The notes under the pieces were generated by a model. It searched no databases and had not been told where the DNA came from. It saw only the letters and a list, made by a program, of their open reading frames with translations. DNA of 64,000 bases from Candidatus Pelagibacter sp. GTDB lineage: Bacteria; Pseudomonadota; Alphaproteobacteria; Pelagibacterales; Pelagibacteraceae. Position 1 is the stretch's first letter; the number at the start of each line of letters is the position of its first letter. Positions 17,042 to 28,597 of the stretch are shown here, one piece after another. Location: positions 51,183-115,182 of the forward strand of contig JAOOLP010000001.1 in the NCBI GenBank assembly GCA_028408795.1. Reading direction: 5' to 3'. The position numbers and the translations under genes are program-made.

Positions 17042-17534
17042 AGATATAAATAGAGAAGCAATCAAAAAGATTGTTGCAAACAAAAAAATCACTGAATTTT
17101 CTACAGGGGATACTATTAAAATAGGTGTTAAAATTATTGAAGGTAAAAGAGAGAGAATTCAATATTTCGAGGGTGTTTGTATAGCTAAAAAAAATAGGGA
17201 TTTAAATTCTTCTTTTACTGTTAGAAAGATCTCATTTGGTGAAGGAGTAGAGAGAACATTTGCACTTTATAGTCCAAATATTGACTCAATAAAAGTTATC
17301 AGAACAGGAAAAGTTCGAAGAGCAAAACTTTATTATTTAAGAAGCAGAAAAGGAAAATCAGCAAGAATTGCTGAAAAAATAAAAAAGAAAATTGGAATTG
17401 ATATTTTAACTCAACCGGATATACCCGAAATAAAAACAGAAACAACTCCTAAAGAGGAAACAAAAGTTGATGAGAAAAAAAAATCTTCAGAAGTTAAAGA
17501 TAAAACAAAATTAAAAGCTGAAGACAAAAAATAA
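17028..17534 (+). CDS. rplS: 50S ribosomal protein L19 with charged tail
   Basis: 168 residues; the L19 domain (about 1-120) has [42 protein letters not shown] and [20 protein letters not shown]. Typical L19 is about 115-130 residues; the last 40 or so here are low-complexity Lys/Glu/Thr. L19 lies at the 30S-50S interface. The start overlaps trmD by 14 bases, giving coupled translation. It is the second ribosomal protein of this operon with an extended charged C-terminus. Confidence 0.96.
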   Translation: MKNIEDINREAIKKIVANKKITEFSTGDTIKIGVKIIEGKRERIQYFEGVCIAKKNRDLNSSFTVRKISFGEGVERTFALYSPNIDSIKVIRTGKVRRAKLYYLRSRKGKSARIAEKIKKKIGIDILTQPDIPEIKTETTPKEETKVDEKKKSSEVKDKTKLKAEDKK

Positions 17535-17545
17535 TCAAAATTATA

Positions 17546-18946
17546 ATGCCTAAAACTCTATATGATAAAATATGGGAAAATCATCTTGTACATCAGCAAG
17601 AGGATGGAACTTCATTAATATATGTTGACCGTCATTTAGTTCATGAAGTTACTAGCCCTCAAGCTTTTGAAGGACTAAGAATACAAAATAGGAAAGTTAG
17701 ACGACCTGAGTTAACTTTAGCAGTTCCTGATCATAATGTTCCAACTACAGACAGATCTAAAGGAATTAATGATATGGAATCTAAAATACAAGTAGATACT
17801 CTAAGAAATAATTGTAAAGAGTTTGGGGTAAGACTTTTTGATGTAAATGATAAAAGACAAGGGATAGTTCATATAATTGGACCAGAACAAGGATTTACTC
17901 AACCAGGTACGGTAATTGTATGTGGAGACAGTCATACAGCCACTCACGGTGCTTTTGGATCACTAGCCTTCGGAATAGGAACGTCCGAAGTCGAACACGT
18001 TCTTGCTACACAAACATTAATTCAGAAAAAGTCTAAGAATTTTAGAATTAATGTTAATGGAAAATTACCAATAGGTGTTACAGCGAAAGATGTAATTTTG
18101 AAAATCATTGGTAATATTGGGACTGCAGGTGGGACCGGGTATGTTATCGAGTTTGCTGGTGAAGTTATAAGAGAATTATCAATGGAGGAGAGAATGACGG
18201 TCTGCAATATGACTATAGAAGCTGGAGCTAGAGCAGGATTAATAGCACCAGACAGTAAAACTTTTGAGTACTTAAAAGAAAAAACAATGTCTCCTAAAGG
18301 AACGAATTGGGATAATGCAGTAAAGTTTTGGAAAACGCTGTACTCTGACAAAGATTGTAAATTTGATAAAGAAATTAGTATAGATGGGAAACAAATTGAG
18401 CCACTTGTAACTTGGGGAACTTCGCCTCAAGATGTATCACCAGTTACTGGTGTAGTACCGGATCCTAACAATGAGTCTAATGAAGATAGAAAAATGGCTA
18501 TGAAAAGATCTTTAGAATATATGGGTTTAAAAGCTAATACTAAAATTTCAGATATTAAAATTGATAAAATTTTTATAGGTAGTTGCACTAACGGTAGGAT
18601 TGAAGATTTAAGACTGGCCGCAAGTTTGTTAAAAGGAAAAAAAATTGCAAGCAATGTAAGTGCAATGGTAGTTCCAGGATCAGGATTGGTAAAGGCCCAA
18701 GCAGAAAAAGAGGGTTTACATAAAATATTTATGGAAGCTGGTTTCGAATGGAGAGAACCAGGTTGCTCCATGTGTTTAGGAATGAATCCAGATCAATTAA
18801 AGCCAAAAGAGAGATGTGCATCAACATCAAATAGAAACTTTGAAGGAAGACAAGGTAGGGGCGGAAGAACACATTTAGTTAGTCCAGGAATGGCAATTGC
18901 AGCTGCAATAAAAGGTCACTTATCTGATGTAAGAGAGATACAATAA
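17546..18946 (+). CDS. leuC: 3-isopropylmalate dehydratase large subunit
   Basis: 466 residues, normal for bacterial LeuC. The three [4Fe-4S] ligand cysteines lie in [11 protein letters not shown] and GCSMCLGMN, and the aconitase-family motifs [15 protein letters not shown] and [13 protein letters not shown] are intact. With LeuD it isomerises 2-isopropylmalate to 3-isopropylmalate in leucine synthesis. The stop shares one base with the leuD ATG. leuA is not in the window. Confidence 0.97.
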   Translation: MPKTLYDKIWENHLVHQQEDGTSLIYVDRHLVHEVTSPQAFEGLRIQNRKVRRPELTLAVPDHNVPTTDRSKGINDMESKIQVDTLRNNCKEFGVRLFDVNDKRQGIVHIIGPEQGFTQPGTVIVCGDSHTATHGAFGSLAFGIGTSEVEHVLATQTLIQKKSKNFRINVNGKLPIGVTAKDVILKIIGNIGTAGGTGYVIEFAGEVIRELSMEERMTVCNMTIEAGARAGLIAPDSKTFEYLKEKTMSPKGTNWDNAVKFWKTLYSDKDCKFDKEISIDGKQIEPLVTWGTSPQDVSPVTGVVPDPNNESNEDRKMAMKRSLEYMGLKANTKISDIKIDKIFIGSCTNGRIEDLRLAASLLKGKKIASNVSAMVVPGSGLVKAQAEKEGLHKIFMEAGFEWREPGCSMCLGMNPDQLKPKERCASTSNRNFEGRQGRGGRTHLVSPGMAIAAAIKGHLSDVREIQ

Positions 18947-19554
18947 TGGATAAATTTTCAACTTTAATAAGTATACCATCTTATCTACCGTTACAAAATA
19001 TCGATACAGATATGATAATTCCAAAACAGTTTTTAAAAACAATTAAAAGAACTGGGTTAGGTAAAAGCTTATTTTACGAAATGAGGTATGATGAAAATGG
19101 TAAACCTTTGAAAGATTTTATTTTAAACAAAGAACCTTACAATAAGTCAAAAATTCTTTTGGCTGGAAAAAATTTTGGTTGTGGTTCTTCAAGAGAACAT
19201 GCACCATGGGCGTTATCTGATTTTGGAATTAAATGCGTAATTAGTTCTAGTTTTGCTGATATCTTCTATAATAATTGTTTTAAAAATGGTATTTTACCCA
19301 TTAAAATAAGTGAACAAATAATTTCAGAATTATCAGAATATTCCAAAAGAAAAGAAGAAATAAAAGTTGATTTACAAAATCAAGAGATCTCTTTTGGAAA
19401 TAAGACCGTTAAATTTGAATTAGATAGTTTTAAGAAGAAATGTTTAATCGAAGGACTTGATGATATCGATCTTTCTATGCAAAAAATTAATAATGTAAAT
19501 AATTTTGAAAAAAAGATGAGTTTGGAAAAACCTTGGATACTTTTAAATGAATAA
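18946..19554 (+). CDS. leuD: 3-isopropylmalate dehydratase small subunit
   Basis: 202 residues, the usual LeuD length. Signature motifs are [15 protein letters not shown] near the N-terminus, [19 protein letters not shown] and [19 protein letters not shown]. It supplies the swivelling domain of the LeuCD isomerase. It starts on the last base of leuC and overlaps leuB by 8 bases, so the three leucine genes are translated as one coupled unit. Confidence 0.97.
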   Translation: MDKFSTLISIPSYLPLQNIDTDMIIPKQFLKTIKRTGLGKSLFYEMRYDENGKPLKDFILNKEPYNKSKILLAGKNFGCGSSREHAPWALSDFGIKCVISSSFADIFYNNCFKNGILPIKISEQIISELSEYSKRKEEIKVDLQNQEISFGNKTVKFELDSFKKKCLIEGLDDIDLSMQKINNVNNFEKKMSLEKPWILLNE

Positions 19555-20653
19555 AAATAAAGGAAGAAAGATTTTATTATTACCAGGAGACGGGATTGGT
19601 CCTGAAGTAGTTAGAGAAGTTAAAAAGATTTTAGAATGGTTAAATAAAAATAAATCTTTAGATTTTAGTTTTGATGAAGAACTTATAGGAGGTGCTTCAA
19701 TAGATGTTAACGAAATTCCAATTACAGATGAAGTTTTTTATAAGTCTCTTCAAGCTGACGCGGTATTATTAGGTGCTTGTGGTGGTCCTAAATGGGATAA
19801 ATTAGAGTTTTCTAAGAAGCCAGAGAGAGCCCTTTTAAAGTTAAGAAAAGAATTAAAATTATTTGCAAACTTAAGGCCAGCAATATGCTTTAAACAATTA
19901 GTTGACTCTTCAACATTAAAGCCCGAGATAGTTTCAGGTCTAGATATAATGATTGTCAGAGAATTAACAGGAGGAATTTATTTTGGTGAACCAAGAGGAA
20001 TTGAACCTATAGAAAATAATCAAAGAAGAGGAATAAATACTCACACATATACGACTAACGAAATACAGAGAATCGCAAGAGTGGCTTTTGATTTGGCAAA
20101 AAAAAGAAAAAATGTTGTCACGTCATGTGAGAAATCTAATGTTATGGAAGCTGGAGTTTTATGGAGAGAGGAAGTTCAAATTTTAAAAGATAAAGAATAT
20201 AAAAACGTAGAATTAAATCATATGCTAGCTGATAATTGCGCAATGCAACTTTTACGTAACCCAAAACAATTTGACGTGATACTTGCAGATAATCTTTTTG
20301 GGGATATGTTGTCAGATGAGGCTGCCATGCTGACCGGTTCCTTAGGTCTACTTCCATCTGCCTCGTTGGGAGCAAAAGACAAAAATGGCAAAATTAGATC
20401 TTTATACGAGCCAGTCCACGGTTCAGCCCCGGATATCGCGGGAAAAAACATAGCTAACCCAATTGCAACGATATTAAGTTTATCAATGGCTTTGAGATAT
20501 TCTCTTGATCTTGAAAAAGAAGCTGATTTACTAGACACAGCTGTTCAAAAAGTCTTGGATGAAGGTTTCAGAACAAAAGATATAATGTCTAAGGGCAATA
20601 AAGAGGTCACCACAACAGATATGGGTGATGCAATTATCTCAAAATTGAAATAA
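19547..20653 (+). CDS. leuB: 3-isopropylmalate dehydrogenase
   Basis: 368 residues. Nucleotide and substrate motifs of the isocitrate/isopropylmalate dehydrogenase family are clear: [11 protein letters not shown], the LeuB-type [14 protein letters not shown], metal-binding Asp in [15 protein letters not shown] and the NAD-binding [17 protein letters not shown]. It oxidatively decarboxylates 3-isopropylmalate to 2-oxoisocaproate, the third step of leucine synthesis. It overlaps leuD by 8 bases; asd follows after 13 bases. Confidence 0.97.
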   Translation: MNKNKGRKILLLPGDGIGPEVVREVKKILEWLNKNKSLDFSFDEELIGGASIDVNEIPITDEVFYKSLQADAVLLGACGGPKWDKLEFSKKPERALLKLRKELKLFANLRPAICFKQLVDSSTLKPEIVSGLDIMIVRELTGGIYFGEPRGIEPIENNQRRGINTHTYTTNEIQRIARVAFDLAKKRKNVVTSCEKSNVMEAGVLWREEVQILKDKEYKNVELNHMLADNCAMQLLRNPKQFDVILADNLFGDMLSDEAAMLTGSLGLLPSASLGAKDKNGKIRSLYEPVHGSAPDIAGKNIANPIATILSLSMALRYSLDLEKEADLLDTAVQKVLDEGFRTKDIMSKGNKEVTTTDMGDAIISKLK

Positions 20654-20666
20654 AATAAAGATTCTT

Positions 20667-21659
20667 ATGAATTTGGCAATAGTCGGCGCTACAGGCAACG
20701 TAGGTAGGAAAATAATTGAAGTTTTAGAAAAGTCTTCAATCAAAATTGATAATATTTTTTTAATAGCTTCAGAAAAAAGTGCTGGAAAAAAAATATTTTT
20801 TAAAAAAAAAGAACTAATAGTTGAACAACTAGAAAAATATGATTTTGCAAAAGCAGAAATAACAATTTTTGCAGCTGGAAGTGAAATAGCAAAAAAGTGG
20901 GTTCCTAAAGCATCAAAAAAAACTATTGTAATAGACAACTCTAGTTTTTTTAGGATGCAAAATGATGTACCATTAGTAGTTCCAGAAGTAAATTCTGAAA
21001 GTTTAAATAGACATAAAAATATTATATCAAATCCAAATTGTTCAACTATACAAATGGTTTTGGCTTTAAAACCTTTACATGACGAATATAAGATTAAAAG
21101 GGTTATAGTTTCAACTTACCAAGCAGTATCTGGTGCAGGAAAATTATCAGTAGATGAGCTATTTCAACAAACAGAAGATTTTTTAAAAAAAAAAAAGATA
21201 ACCTCAAAAAATTTTACAAAGCAAATAGCGTTTAATTTAATACCACACATAGATTCATTTGATAAAGATGGATATACAAAAGAGGAATTAAAAATGGTTA
21301 ATGAAACAAAAAAAATATTAGATGATGACATAGATCTTACAGCTACATGTGTAAGAGTTCCTATTAAAACAGGTCACTCTGAGTCTATAAATATCGAATT
21401 TGATAATCTATTTGATTTTGCAAATATTAAAAAAATTTTGAAAAACTCTCCAGGATGTAAAGTTATCGACGAACATAAAGATGGGGGATACGTTACACCA
21501 TTAGAGGTAGAAGATGATCATACGACTTTTATATCCAGGATAAGAAAAGATAATTCAAATGTAAAAGCCATAAATTTGTGGGTAGTTTCAGATAATTTAA
21601 TGAAAGGAGCTGCATTAAATAGCGTACAAATTGTAGAGTGTTTGATAAACAAAAAATAA
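20667..21659 (+). CDS. asd: Aspartate-semialdehyde dehydrogenase
   Basis: 330 residues. The NADP-binding start LAIVGATGNVGRKI, the active-site cysteine in NPNCSTIQMV, the YQAVSGAG loop and the RVPIKTGHSES region mark the Asd family. It reduces aspartyl phosphate to aspartate semialdehyde, the branch to lysine/diaminopimelate, threonine and methionine, so it feeds dapF, lysA and metX in this window. It is placed right after leuCDB, as in several proteobacteria. Confidence 0.96.
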   Translation: MNLAIVGATGNVGRKIIEVLEKSSIKIDNIFLIASEKSAGKKIFFKKKELIVEQLEKYDFAKAEITIFAAGSEIAKKWVPKASKKTIVIDNSSFFRMQNDVPLVVPEVNSESLNRHKNIISNPNCSTIQMVLALKPLHDEYKIKRVIVSTYQAVSGAGKLSVDELFQQTEDFLKKKKITSKNFTKQIAFNLIPHIDSFDKDGYTKEELKMVNETKKILDDDIDLTATCVRVPIKTGHSESINIEFDNLFDFANIKKILKNSPGCKVIDEHKDGGYVTPLEVEDDHTTFISRIRKDNSNVKAINLWVVSDNLMKGAALNSVQIVECLINKK

Positions 21660-21679
21660 AGTAATAAATTTAAATAATT

Positions 21680-22066
21680 ATGGAATATAAGAATAATCCA
21701 CTTAGCCCACATTTGCAGATATATAGGTGGCATGTTTCATCTCTTCTTTCTATATCACATAGAATAGTTGGTGTTATTAATATCATCGCTATAACTTTTA
21801 TTTGTTTTTGGATATTATTTTTACTTTTAGGTGAAAAAAATTATGAGTTAATATATTTTTTTTTAAATTCTTTTTTTGGTAAATTTTTAATAATTTTTTT
21901 GTGTTGGTCCTTTAGCTTTCATATTTTAAATGAAGTAAGGCACTTGTTTTGGGATATTGGATATGGTTTTGATTTAAGAGTTGCAAAAATTACAGGAGTA
22001 TTAACTTTTTTTGGATCTTTTATATTAACTATACTTTTTTATTTGATAGGGAAAAATTTTTTTTAA
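21680..22066 (+). CDS. sdhC: Succinate dehydrogenase cytochrome b556 subunit
   Basis: 128 residues with three hydrophobic helices. The N-terminal NPLSPHLQIYRWHVSSLLSISHR motif region (with the SxxHR ubiquinone/heme signature) and the heme-ligand region FHILNEVRHLFWDIG identify SdhC. It anchors the SDH complex in the inner membrane and binds heme b and quinone. It starts the sdhCDAB cluster; sdhD follows after one base. Confidence 0.95.
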   Translation: MEYKNNPLSPHLQIYRWHVSSLLSISHRIVGVINIIAITFICFWILFLLLGEKNYELIYFFLNSFFGKFLIIFLCWSFSFHILNEVRHLFWDIGYGFDLRVAKITGVLTFFGSFILTILFYLIGKNFF

Positions 22067-22067
22067 A

Positions 22068-22394
22068 ATGCATACATCAACAAAAAAATGGTTATTTACT
22101 AAATATAGTTCAATTTTATTAATTCCTTTTATGATTTGGTTTATAATAAATTTAGCTTCAATTTATGATAAAGATCATACAAATTTGGTAAATTTTTTTA
22201 CAAGTGAGCCTTCTAAGATTTTTTTCTCTGTTTTTATTGTTATAGCATACTTTTTTTCAGCACTGACAATAAGTGAGATCTTTGAAGACTATATAAGTGA
22301 TAAAAAAATCAAAAATGTCGCAAATAAATCTCTTAATATTTTTGCTATAATAATCCCTTTATTAACTATTATAGGATTATATAATCTATCATAA
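22068..22394 (+). CDS. sdhD: Succinate dehydrogenase membrane anchor subunit
   Basis: 108 residues with three hydrophobic helices; SdhD is poorly conserved and the call rests mainly on size, topology and position between sdhC and sdhA. The [16 protein letters not shown] stretch occupies the place of the usual helix II heme/quinone region, although the common HxxxGxxxIxxDY motif is degraded here, with no histidine seen in it. The stop overlaps the sdhA ATG by one base. Confidence 0.88.
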   Translation: MHTSTKKWLFTKYSSILLIPFMIWFIINLASIYDKDHTNLVNFFTSEPSKIFFSVFIVIAYFFSALTISEIFEDYISDKKIKNVANKSLNIFAIIIPLLTIIGLYNLS

Positions 22395-24169
22395 TGAGTA
22401 AGTACAAAATTATAGACCACGAATACGATGTAGTAGTACTAGGTGCTGGCGGATCTGGCTTGCGGGCAGCAGTAGGTTTATCAGAAGCCGGATTAAAAAC
22501 TGCTTGCATATCAAAAGTATTTCCAACAAGAAGTCATACCTCTGCAGCTCAGGGAGGAATCTCTGCCGCTTTAGGGAACATGGGTGAAGATGATTGGAGA
22601 TGGCACATGTACGATACAGTTAAAGGGTCAGATTGGTTAGGCGATCAAGACGCTATAGAGTATTTGTGTAAAGAGGCTCCTAGGGCAGTGGTAGAGTTGG
22701 AGAGATACGGTGTTCCATTCAGCAGAACTGATGATGGAAAAATTTATCAGAGACCTTTTGGAGGCATGACTAAAAATTATGGAAATGGAATAGTTCAAAG
22801 AACTTGTGCAGCTGCAGACAGAACAGGTCACGCTATTTTACATACTTTATATGGGCAAGCACTTAAACAAAATACAGAATTTTTTATTGAATATTTTGCT
22901 CTTGATCTGATTATGAAAAATGGAGAGTGTAAGGGTGTAATTGCTTGGAACTTGACTGATGGCACAATTCATAGATTTAGATCACATATAACAATCTTAG
23001 CAACTGGAGGTTATGGTAAAGTTTACTATTCTGCAACATCTGCTCATACTTGCACTGGAGATGGAAATGCAATGGTATTAAGAGCAGGACTTCCATTGCA
23101 AGACATGGAATTTGTACAATTTCATCCTACTGGAATCTATGGAGTGGGATGCCTAATAACAGAGGGAGTTAGAGGAGAAGGAGGATTTTTGGTCAATGGT
23201 AAAGGTGAGAGATTCATGGAAAGATATGCTCCTAATGCAAAAGATCTAGCATCTAGAGATGTAGTAAGTAGGTCCATGGAAATGGAAATTAATGAGGGAA
23301 GAGGTGTAGGAAAAAATAAAGATCACATTAATCTTCATTTAGATCATTTAGATAATTCTGTTATTGAGGAAAGACTTCCAGGTATTGCTGAAGCTGCTAA
23401 AACTTTTGCAAATGTTGATGTAAACAAAGAACCTATACCAGTTGTTCCGACAGTTCATTACAACATGGGGGGAATACCAACAAATTATAAAGCTGAAGTA
23501 CTAACATTAAATGGTTCAGAAAAAACAGTCCCAGGTTTAATGGCAATCGGAGAAGCTGCATGTGTATCTGTGCATGGAGCTAATCGTTTAGGATCTAACT
23601 CTCTAATCGACCTTGTAGTTTTTGGTAGGGCAGCTGCAAAAAGAGCAAAAGAGCTTGTGAAACCAGGAAGTCCTCATGAAGAAGTGTCAAATAGCGAAAC
23701 AGACAAATGTTTGACTAGGTTTGATAAAATTAGAAATTCAAATGGCTCAACTAAAACTTCAGAACTAAGGCTATCTATGCAAAAAACAATGCAGTCTAAA
23801 TGTGCAGTATTTAGAACTGAAAAAACATTAAAAGAGGGGGTGGATCAAATAAGAAAACCCTACGAAGGTATGAGTGATATTTCAGTAAAGGATAAATCAC
23901 TACTCTTTAATACTGATCTTGTTGAAACTTTAGAGTTTGATAATTTAATAAGGCAAGCTCTAACAACAATGGACTCTGCTTACCATAGAAAAGAAAGTAG
24001 AGGTGCTCACGCAAGAGAAGATTTTACTAAAAGAGATGACAAAAACTTTATGAAACACACATTAGCATGGCAAAAAGAAAATAAGGTTGAGGTCAAATAT
24101 AGAGATGTTCATTCAAGAACTCTCACCAATGATGTTCAATATTTCCCTCCAAAGGAGAGAGTTTATTAA
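22394..24169 (+). CDS. sdhA: Succinate dehydrogenase flavoprotein subunit
   Basis: 591 residues. The FAD dinucleotide-binding motif [13 protein letters not shown] and the covalent flavin histidine in [17 protein letters not shown] are present, with the substrate motifs [22 protein letters not shown] and [13 protein letters not shown] and the C-terminal [10 protein letters not shown]. It oxidises succinate to fumarate on the cytoplasmic face of complex II. It overlaps sdhD by one base and is directly followed by sdhB. Confidence 0.98.
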   Translation: MSKYKIIDHEYDVVVLGAGGSGLRAAVGLSEAGLKTACISKVFPTRSHTSAAQGGISAALGNMGEDDWRWHMYDTVKGSDWLGDQDAIEYLCKEAPRAVVELERYGVPFSRTDDGKIYQRPFGGMTKNYGNGIVQRTCAAADRTGHAILHTLYGQALKQNTEFFIEYFALDLIMKNGECKGVIAWNLTDGTIHRFRSHITILATGGYGKVYYSATSAHTCTGDGNAMVLRAGLPLQDMEFVQFHPTGIYGVGCLITEGVRGEGGFLVNGKGERFMERYAPNAKDLASRDVVSRSMEMEINEGRGVGKNKDHINLHLDHLDNSVIEERLPGIAEAAKTFANVDVNKEPIPVVPTVHYNMGGIPTNYKAEVLTLNGSEKTVPGLMAIGEAACVSVHGANRLGSNSLIDLVVFGRAAAKRAKELVKPGSPHEEVSNSETDKCLTRFDKIRNSNGSTKTSELRLSMQKTMQSKCAVFRTEKTLKEGVDQIRKPYEGMSDISVKDKSLLFNTDLVETLEFDNLIRQALTTMDSAYHRKESRGAHAREDFTKRDDKNFMKHTLAWQKENKVEVKYRDVHSRTLTNDVQYFPPKERVY

Positions 24170-24946
24170 ATGGCTCAATTTACCTTGCCTCAAAACTCAA
24201 AAATTGAAGTAGGGCAATATTTCAAAGACAAAACTAATTCCAAAAATTTAAGAAAAATAAATGTATACAGATGGGATCCATCTGATGGCAAAAATCCAAG
24301 AGTAGATACTTTTGAAGTAGACATGGATAATTGTGGACCTAAAGTTTTAGACATTCTTATTAAAATTAAAAATGAGATTGATCCGTCTGTTACTTTTAGA
24401 AGATCATGTGCTCACGGGGTATGTGGATCCTGTGCAATGAATGTTGATGGTGTAAATACATTAGCCTGTATTAAATCTCATACTGATATAAATGGAGATT
24501 TGAATATTTATCCACTACCTCATTTAAGAGTGATAAAAGATTTAATTGGAGATTTGAGCACTCTTTATAAACAATACGAGTCTATACAACCTTGGTTAAA
24601 AGTTGGTCATACAGGAAAAGAAAAAGAGGAAATAAAACAATCTCAAAAAGATAGAGAAAAGCTTGATGGATATTATGAGTGTATTTTATGTGCTTGCTGT
24701 TCTACCTCATGTCCAAGTTATTGGTGGAATGGAGACAAATATTTAGGCCCTGCTGTTTTGCTTCAAGCTTATAGATGGATAAACGATAGTCGAGATAATG
24801 ATAAAAAGGAAAGATTAAAAAAGGTTGCAGATGAACTCAAATTATACAGATGCCATACTATAATGAATTGTACTAATTCTTGTCCAAAAGGATTGAATCC
24901 TGCAAAAGCTATTGGATCCATCAAGAAAATGCTTGCAACTAGCTAA
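24170..24946 (+). CDS. sdhB: Succinate dehydrogenase iron-sulfur subunit
   Basis: 258 residues, normal length. The [2Fe-2S] cysteines lie in [18 protein letters not shown] and LAC; the [4Fe-4S] and [3Fe-4S] ligands lie in [16 protein letters not shown] and [17 protein letters not shown]. It carries electrons from the SdhA flavin to ubiquinone. It starts immediately after the sdhA stop. Confidence 0.98.
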   Translation: MAQFTLPQNSKIEVGQYFKDKTNSKNLRKINVYRWDPSDGKNPRVDTFEVDMDNCGPKVLDILIKIKNEIDPSVTFRRSCAHGVCGSCAMNVDGVNTLACIKSHTDINGDLNIYPLPHLRVIKDLIGDLSTLYKQYESIQPWLKVGHTGKEKEEIKQSQKDREKLDGYYECILCACCSTSCPSYWWNGDKYLGPAVLLQAYRWINDSRDNDKKERLKKVADELKLYRCHTIMNCTNSCPKGLNPAKAIGSIKKMLATS

Positions 24947-24969
24947 ATCCTTATTTATTCAATTACTTC

Positions 24970-26463
24970 ATGAAAATTATTAAGCACTTTGTTAACGGAA
25001 AGTCTTTTAGTGGTAATTCTAAAAGAACAGGTAAAGTTTTTAATCCTGCAACTGGTGAACAGAGCGCCGAAGTTAAATTGGCTTCGACTAAAGACGTAGA
25101 GGATGCAGTTTCGTCAGCTAAAAAAGCTTATCCTGATTGGGCTAATAAACCTCCTCTTCAAAGGGCTAGAATAATGTTCAAGTTTAAGGAATTAATAGAA
25201 AAAAACTCAGATGAACTTACAAAAATAATAGTTTCAGAACACGGAAAAGTTTACGAGGATGCCAAAGGATCTTTAGTTAGAGGTTTAGAAGTCGTAGAGT
25301 ATGCATGCGGTATACCTCAAATGTTAAAAGGTGAATTTACAGAAAACGTTGGGTCCAATGTAGATAGTTGGTCTTTAAGACAGCCCTTAGGTGTTTGCGC
25401 AGGCATTACCCCTTTTAATTTTCCTGCCATGGTACCAATGTGGATGTTTCCAATGGCAATTGCATGCGGTAATACATTTGTTTTAAAACCATCTGAAAAA
25501 GATCCATCATGTTCGATAAAATTAGCTGAACTTTTAAATGAAGCAGGTTTGCCGGAAGGAGTTTTGAATATAATTAATGGAGACAAAGAAGCTGTTGATG
25601 CTTTAATTAACAATAAAGATGTTACCGCAATCAGTTTTGTAGGTTCAACACCTATTGCTAAATATATTTATGAAAATTGCGCTAAAAATGAAAAAAGAGT
25701 TCAGGCTTTAGGAGGAGCAAAAAACCATTGCGTAGTAATGCCTGACTGCGATTTAGATCAGGCAGTAAATGGTCTTATGGGAGCTGCTTATGGTTCTGCA
25801 GGTGAAAGATGTATGGCGCAATCAGTAGCGGTAGCAGTTGGCAATATTGGAGATGAATTAATTGACAGATTAGCTAGAAAAGTTGAAGCTCTCAAAGTTG
25901 GACCAGGAATGGACAAACAATCTGAAATGGGTCCCTTAGTTACAAAAGAACATTTATCAAAAGTAAAAGGCTATGTAGATATAGGAGAAAAGGAAGGTGC
26001 AAAATTAATAGTTGACGGAAGAAATTTCAAATTACAAGGATATGAAAATGGTTACTATATAGGAGGATGTTTGTTTGACCATGTAACCAAAGATATGAGA
26101 ATTTATAAAGAGGAAATTTTTGGACCAGTTTTATCTGTTGTAAGAGCAAAAGATTTTGATGAAGCATTACAACTAGTTAATGATCATGAATTTGGGAATG
26201 GGGTGAGTATATTTACAAGAGATGGAGATACAGGAAGAGCTTTTTCTAATAAAGCTAAAATTGGGATGGTTGGTATTAATATCCCTATTCCAGTGCCAGT
26301 GGCATTTCACAGCTTTGGTGGTTGGAAAAGATCACTATTTGGAGATCAGCATATGCACGGCCCAGAGGGAGTCAGATTTTATACAAAACTAAAAACAATT
26401 ACATCAAGATGGCCTTCAGGTTCAAGGTCAGACCCTGAGTTTGTAATGCCAACAATGAAATAA
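24970..26463 (+). CDS. mmsA: Methylmalonate-semialdehyde dehydrogenase (CoA-acylating)
   Basis: 497 residues of the aldehyde dehydrogenase superfamily. MmsA-type features are the nucleophilic Cys in [14 protein letters not shown], the [13 protein letters not shown] region (where general ALDHs have the conserved Glu motif) and [18 protein letters not shown]. The enzyme converts (methyl)malonate semialdehyde to propionyl- or acetyl-CoA in valine, beta-alanine and inositol catabolism. Its position between sdhB and mdh ties it to the TCA cycle; it could also handle malonate semialdehyde from DMSP-related routes, which is speculation. Confidence 0.92.
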   Translation: MKIIKHFVNGKSFSGNSKRTGKVFNPATGEQSAEVKLASTKDVEDAVSSAKKAYPDWANKPPLQRARIMFKFKELIEKNSDELTKIIVSEHGKVYEDAKGSLVRGLEVVEYACGIPQMLKGEFTENVGSNVDSWSLRQPLGVCAGITPFNFPAMVPMWMFPMAIACGNTFVLKPSEKDPSCSIKLAELLNEAGLPEGVLNIINGDKEAVDALINNKDVTAISFVGSTPIAKYIYENCAKNEKRVQALGGAKNHCVVMPDCDLDQAVNGLMGAAYGSAGERCMAQSVAVAVGNIGDELIDRLARKVEALKVGPGMDKQSEMGPLVTKEHLSKVKGYVDIGEKEGAKLIVDGRNFKLQGYENGYYIGGCLFDHVTKDMRIYKEEIFGPVLSVVRAKDFDEALQLVNDHEFGNGVSIFTRDGDTGRAFSNKAKIGMVGINIPIPVPVAFHSFGGWKRSLFGDQHMHGPEGVRFYTKLKTITSRWPSGSRSDPEFVMPTMK

Positions 26464-26470
26464 AAAAAAA

Positions 26471-27430
26471 ATGAAAAAAAAAATTACTTTAATAGGTTCT
26501 GGGCAAATTGGAGGAACATTAGCACACTTGATCGCTTTAAAAGAACTAGGCGATGTTGTGATGTTTGACGTTGCAGCAGGATTAGCTAAAGGTAAGGCAT
26601 TAGACATTGCTCAATCTTCACCAGTTAATAATTTTAATATTAATTTATCTGGTACTGATAATTATGAAGATACAAAAAACTCCGATGTAATCATTGTTAC
26701 AGCAGGAGTTCCAAGAAAACCAGGCATGACGAGAGATGATCTTCTTGGGATAAATTTAAAAATTATAAAACAAGTAGCTGAAGGAATTAAAAATACATCC
26801 CCTAATGCTTTTGTAATTTGTATTACCAATCCTTTAGATGTAATTGTTATGGCTTTACAAAAATATTCAGGTCTTCCAAAAAATAAAGTAGTAGGAATGG
26901 CTGGAATCTTAGATTCTTCAAGATTTATTTATTTTTTGTCTCAAGAATTAAATGTGCCAGTAAGTAAAATTAAATCATTTGTTCTTGGAGGGCATGGAGA
27001 TAGTATGGTGGCAATGTTGGGATCAACAGAAGTTGATGGGAAAAAATTAGAAGATTTAGTCAAAGAAGGTAAATTAAAAAAAGAAAGATTAAATCAAATA
27101 GTGGATAGGACTAAAAAAGGTGGGGCAGAAATAGTAAAATATTTGGAAAAAGGATCTGCTTTCTATGCACCTGCTGCATCAGGAGTTCAAATGGCAGAAA
27201 GTTATCTTAACGATTTAAAAAAACAACTACCATGTGCTGTGTATTTAAACGGAGAGTATGGAGTAAAAGATATATACGCTGGGGTTCCAGTTATTATTGG
27301 TTCTAAAGGAGTTGAAAAGATAGTTGAAATAAAATTATCTGACGAGGAAAAAATAAATTTTCAAAAGTCAATAGACGCAGTAAAGGAGTTATTTGATGCT
27401 GCTAAAAATATTGATGAAAATCTAAAATAA
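26471..27430 (+). CDS. mdh: Malate dehydrogenase
   Basis: 319 residues of the LDH-like MDH type usual in alphaproteobacteria. Visible: NAD motif [11 protein letters not shown], substrate arginines in [32 protein letters not shown], and the catalytic His in LGGHGDSMV. It oxidises malate to oxaloacetate with NAD. Only 7 bases separate it from mmsA and 3 from sucC, so it is in the same unit. Confidence 0.97.
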   Translation: MKKKITLIGSGQIGGTLAHLIALKELGDVVMFDVAAGLAKGKALDIAQSSPVNNFNINLSGTDNYEDTKNSDVIIVTAGVPRKPGMTRDDLLGINLKIIKQVAEGIKNTSPNAFVICITNPLDVIVMALQKYSGLPKNKVVGMAGILDSSRFIYFLSQELNVPVSKIKSFVLGGHGDSMVAMLGSTEVDGKKLEDLVKEGKLKKERLNQIVDRTKKGGAEIVKYLEKGSAFYAPAASGVQMAESYLNDLKKQLPCAVYLNGEYGVKDIYAGVPVIIGSKGVEKIVEIKLSDEEKINFQKSIDAVKELFDAAKNIDENLK

Positions 27431-27433
27431 TCA

Positions 27434-28597
27434 ATGAATATTCACGAACACCAAGCCAAAGAAATTCTCAAAGAATTTGGGGCTCCTGTTTCAAATGGAG
27501 TAGTTATTTTATCTTTAGATGATATCAAAAAAGAGATAACAAAGTTAAAAAGTAAAGAGTTTGTCTTAAAAGCACAAATCCATGCCGGCGGGAGGGGAAA
27601 GGCAGGAGGTGTAAAATTAGTTAAGAGTGTTTCCGAATTAGAAATAGAAGCAAAAAAAATGATGGGAAAAACACTTATTACCCATCAAACAGGGCCAGAA
27701 GGAAAAGAAGTTAAAAGACTTTATATTGAAGAAGCTTCTGAAATTTCAAAAGAATATTATTTGTCCTGTTTAATCGATAGAGAAACTTCAAAAATTGCTT
27801 TTATTAGCAGTACTGAGGGTGGTATGGATATAGAAAAAGTTGCATCTGAAAACCCAAAAAAAATAATTACTAACAAGATTGAATTAAAAGACCAGGGCCC
27901 AGATGACAAAGAAATTGAAAGCATAATTTCTACATTCGATTTAAACGATCAACAAAAAGTCGTTGCTTACAAGCTAATTAAGTCACTATATAAAATATTA
28001 TTAGAGAAAGATGCAAGTTTAATAGAAATTAATCCATTAATTGTTACAAAAAATAACAAAATTATTTGCTTAGATGCAAAAATGAATTTTGACGATAACG
28101 CAATTTTTAGAAGACCAGAAATCTTAAAACTTAGAGATTTGAACGAAGAGGACCCTGCTGAAATTGAGGCAAGTAAACATGATTTAGCGTATATAAAATT
28201 AGATGGATCCATTGGATGCATGGTGAATGGAGCAGGACTAGCTATGGCAACCATGGATATAATTAAACTTTACGGTGAAGAGCCTGCCAATTTTTTAGAC
28301 GTAGGTGGAGGCGCTTCAAAAGACAAAGTATCTGCAGCATTTAAATTAATTTTGTCTGATAAAAATGTTAAGGGTATTTTAATAAATATATTTGGTGGCA
28401 TAATGAGATGTGATGTTCTTGCCCAAGGAGTAGTGGATGCTGCTAAAGAAACAAATTTATCAGTTCCATTGGTTGTAAGATTAGCTGGGACCAATTTTAA
28501 AGAAGGTAAAGAAATTTTAGATCAATCTAACTTAAAAATCTTATCTGCTTCAGACCTCAATGATGCTGCTAAGAAAATTGTTGAGGCTATTAAATAA
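27434..28597 (+). CDS. sucC: Succinyl-CoA synthetase beta subunit
   Basis: 387 residues. The ATP-grasp start MNIHEHQAKEILKEFGAPV and KAQIHAGGRGKAGGVK, the LIEINPLIVT and LDAKMNFDDNA metal motifs, and the C-terminal GGIMRCDVLAQGVV domain are typical. With SucD it makes succinate and ATP/GTP from succinyl-CoA. It is directly followed by sucD. Confidence 0.98.
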   Translation: MNIHEHQAKEILKEFGAPVSNGVVILSLDDIKKEITKLKSKEFVLKAQIHAGGRGKAGGVKLVKSVSELEIEAKKMMGKTLITHQTGPEGKEVKRLYIEEASEISKEYYLSCLIDRETSKIAFISSTEGGMDIEKVASENPKKIITNKIELKDQGPDDKEIESIISTFDLNDQQKVVAYKLIKSLYKILLEKDASLIEINPLIVTKNNKIICLDAKMNFDDNAIFRRPEILKLRDLNEEDPAEIEASKHDLAYIKLDGSIGCMVNGAGLAMATMDIIKLYGEEPANFLDVGGGASKDKVSAAFKLILSDKNVKGILINIFGGIMRCDVLAQGVVDAAKETNLSVPLVVRLAGTNFKEGKEILDQSNLKILSASDLNDAAKKIVEAIK

